Shown: one piece after another, positions 63,136 to 64,000 of the stretch | Position numbering within the stretch: position 1 is the first letter of the stretch | Layout: each line of letters starts with the position of its first letter | Assembly: GCA_032622095.1 (NCBI GenBank) | Contig: CP136069.1 | Location: forward strand, 72,005,319-72,069,318 | DNA: 64,000 bases | DNA from: Siphonodentalium dalli | Taxonomy: Eukaryota; Mollusca; Scaphopoda; Gadilida; Siphonodentaliidae | Reading direction: 5' to 3' | The notes under the pieces: generated by a model | The model's input: the letters and a program-made list of their open reading frames with translations, nothing else | What the model was told of the DNA's origin: nothing | Databases searched by the model: none | Position numbers and translations under genes: made by a program

Positions 63136-64000
63136 TGTCCGGAACCAGGTCGGCCAACGTGTACCCAACTGACTGGGCCCCAGTATTAAACCTGACCCAT
63201 TTTTTTTTCATAAGGATGTCTGCTCAAACTATTTTGACTCTAATATGTGACCGTTTATGTACCAGGCAATATGACGGCCATTTCATGTACTACCAATCAC
63301 TTCAATGTCCTCTAAATGTATTGTTACAGAAACCTGCAACAACAACGCATTATTCTTGTTGCCATAGCATATGCCTGCCATTTCGTGCATTTAACTTGAC
63401 TCTAAAACTATAAAATGGCGAATCCTAATCCGTTATAATAAGTCATATCCCGAGGATTTGACAATTCGGTGTCTAAAACGTTTTCAAAATGACAGCGAAA
63501 ATGGCAGTCGGAAGTGAACATTTGAAGTGCTTATTTTTGTTGTTGATTTTTTTTACTAAATCTTACGATATCGAATAAATGTATGGCCAATATGTAGTCA
63601 TATATGCCGCCATACGAGTTTCCAAAACCACCAACTAGTTTCATAATACATCAAATGAGTACCCCAAACCACCTAATGAGTGCGCCAAACCATATACAGA
63701 GTTATAAAACCCATCTAATATCCAAAAACATGTGAGTATCCCAATCCATACAATGGGATGAGCGCCCAAAATCAAAATATTGTAGACTCAACTGGTGTCA
63801 TAACCCACACACATAGTCCCCCAAACCATGCATCGCACGTGGTAGTAGGAGGGCGCGAAGCGCCCAGGATGGTCGAAAAGATCGAGAGATCTTCTCCTTC
63901 ACCCTCAATTTGATGTTTTGGTGTTGTTTTGCATGACAAAAGCCCACCAAAAGTCTCACCATGTCTGACCGTGGCAAATTATTGATTGGGTTGGGCCCAC
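63136..64000. other. Right flank, no gene seen
   Basis: A degenerate CCAAACCA(C/T)(C/A)TAATGAGT repeat lies at 63620-63830 and a strong small hairpin GGGCGCGAAGCGCCC at 63851-63865. Nothing else recognised. Confidence 0.45.

Noticed and set aside
63851-63865. GGGCGCGAAGCGCCC hairpin as a bacterial-type terminator
   Set aside because: Isolated in animal repeat DNA, no gene upstream and no T-run.

Overview
The window is animal nuclear DNA, probably from a mollusc or another marine invertebrate. The basis is a host gene split into exons with matching splice phases, AT-rich non-coding DNA packed with palindromic MITEs, long satellite-like tandem arrays, and one complete Polinton/Maverick element (adintovirus-like). 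The species assignment is inference from repeat style only.

Layout. 1-12.9 kb holds the 3' part of a + strand host gene: exons at 2972-3117 and 4992-5085 and a terminal exon at 12249-12877. They encode a tyrosine-motif-rich, receptor-tail-like protein; its introns are filled with MITEs and tandem arrays. 12.9-45.4 kb is almost gene-free. It carries TTAA-flanked piggyBac-like MITEs, about eleven copies or fragments of one palindromic mariner-type MITE flanked by TA, an unnamed inverted-repeat family, a hAT-like element with a perfect 8-bp target duplication, two 170-190 bp tandem arrays, and a large inverted repeat of a decayed gene around a 1.5 kb minisatellite. 45447-62690 is the Polinton, 17,244 bp long, flanked by the perfect 6-bp duplication TATGCA, beginning AG and ending CT, with 290/291-bp terminal inverted repeats. 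62.7-64 kb is repetitive, gene-free flank.

The Polinton has two halves. The left 5 kb holds small genes in divergent pairs around inverted-repeat promoters: an OTU-like protein without the usual cysteine, three small unknown proteins and a CCHC zinc-knuckle protein. The last of these shares promoter and 32 N-terminal residues with the DNA polymerase through a 189-bp palindrome. Four of the small genes end 13-22 nt after the stop codon in the 16-nt metazoan histone-mRNA stem-loop (GGCCCTTTTCAGGGCC), one of them in tandem with a compensatory variant. The right 12 kb is a tightly packed + strand series: protein-primed PolB, an unknown protein, packaging ATPase, two related QxGG proteins, a conserved unknown, DDE integrase with chromodomain, small membrane protein, penton-like minor capsid, pVI-like basic protein, double-jelly-roll major capsid, a Cys/His protein and an adenain-type protease. 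All look open, so the element appears recent and potentially functional.

Most notable: histone-type 3' ends on the left-arm Polinton genes suggest that these transcripts are processed by the host SLBP/U7 system and tied to S phase. I know of no description of this in Polintons, but I could not search. Also notable are the palindromic promoter that gives two proteins one leader, the duplicated divergent promoter cassettes, and the host protein with ten YxxV/I motifs.
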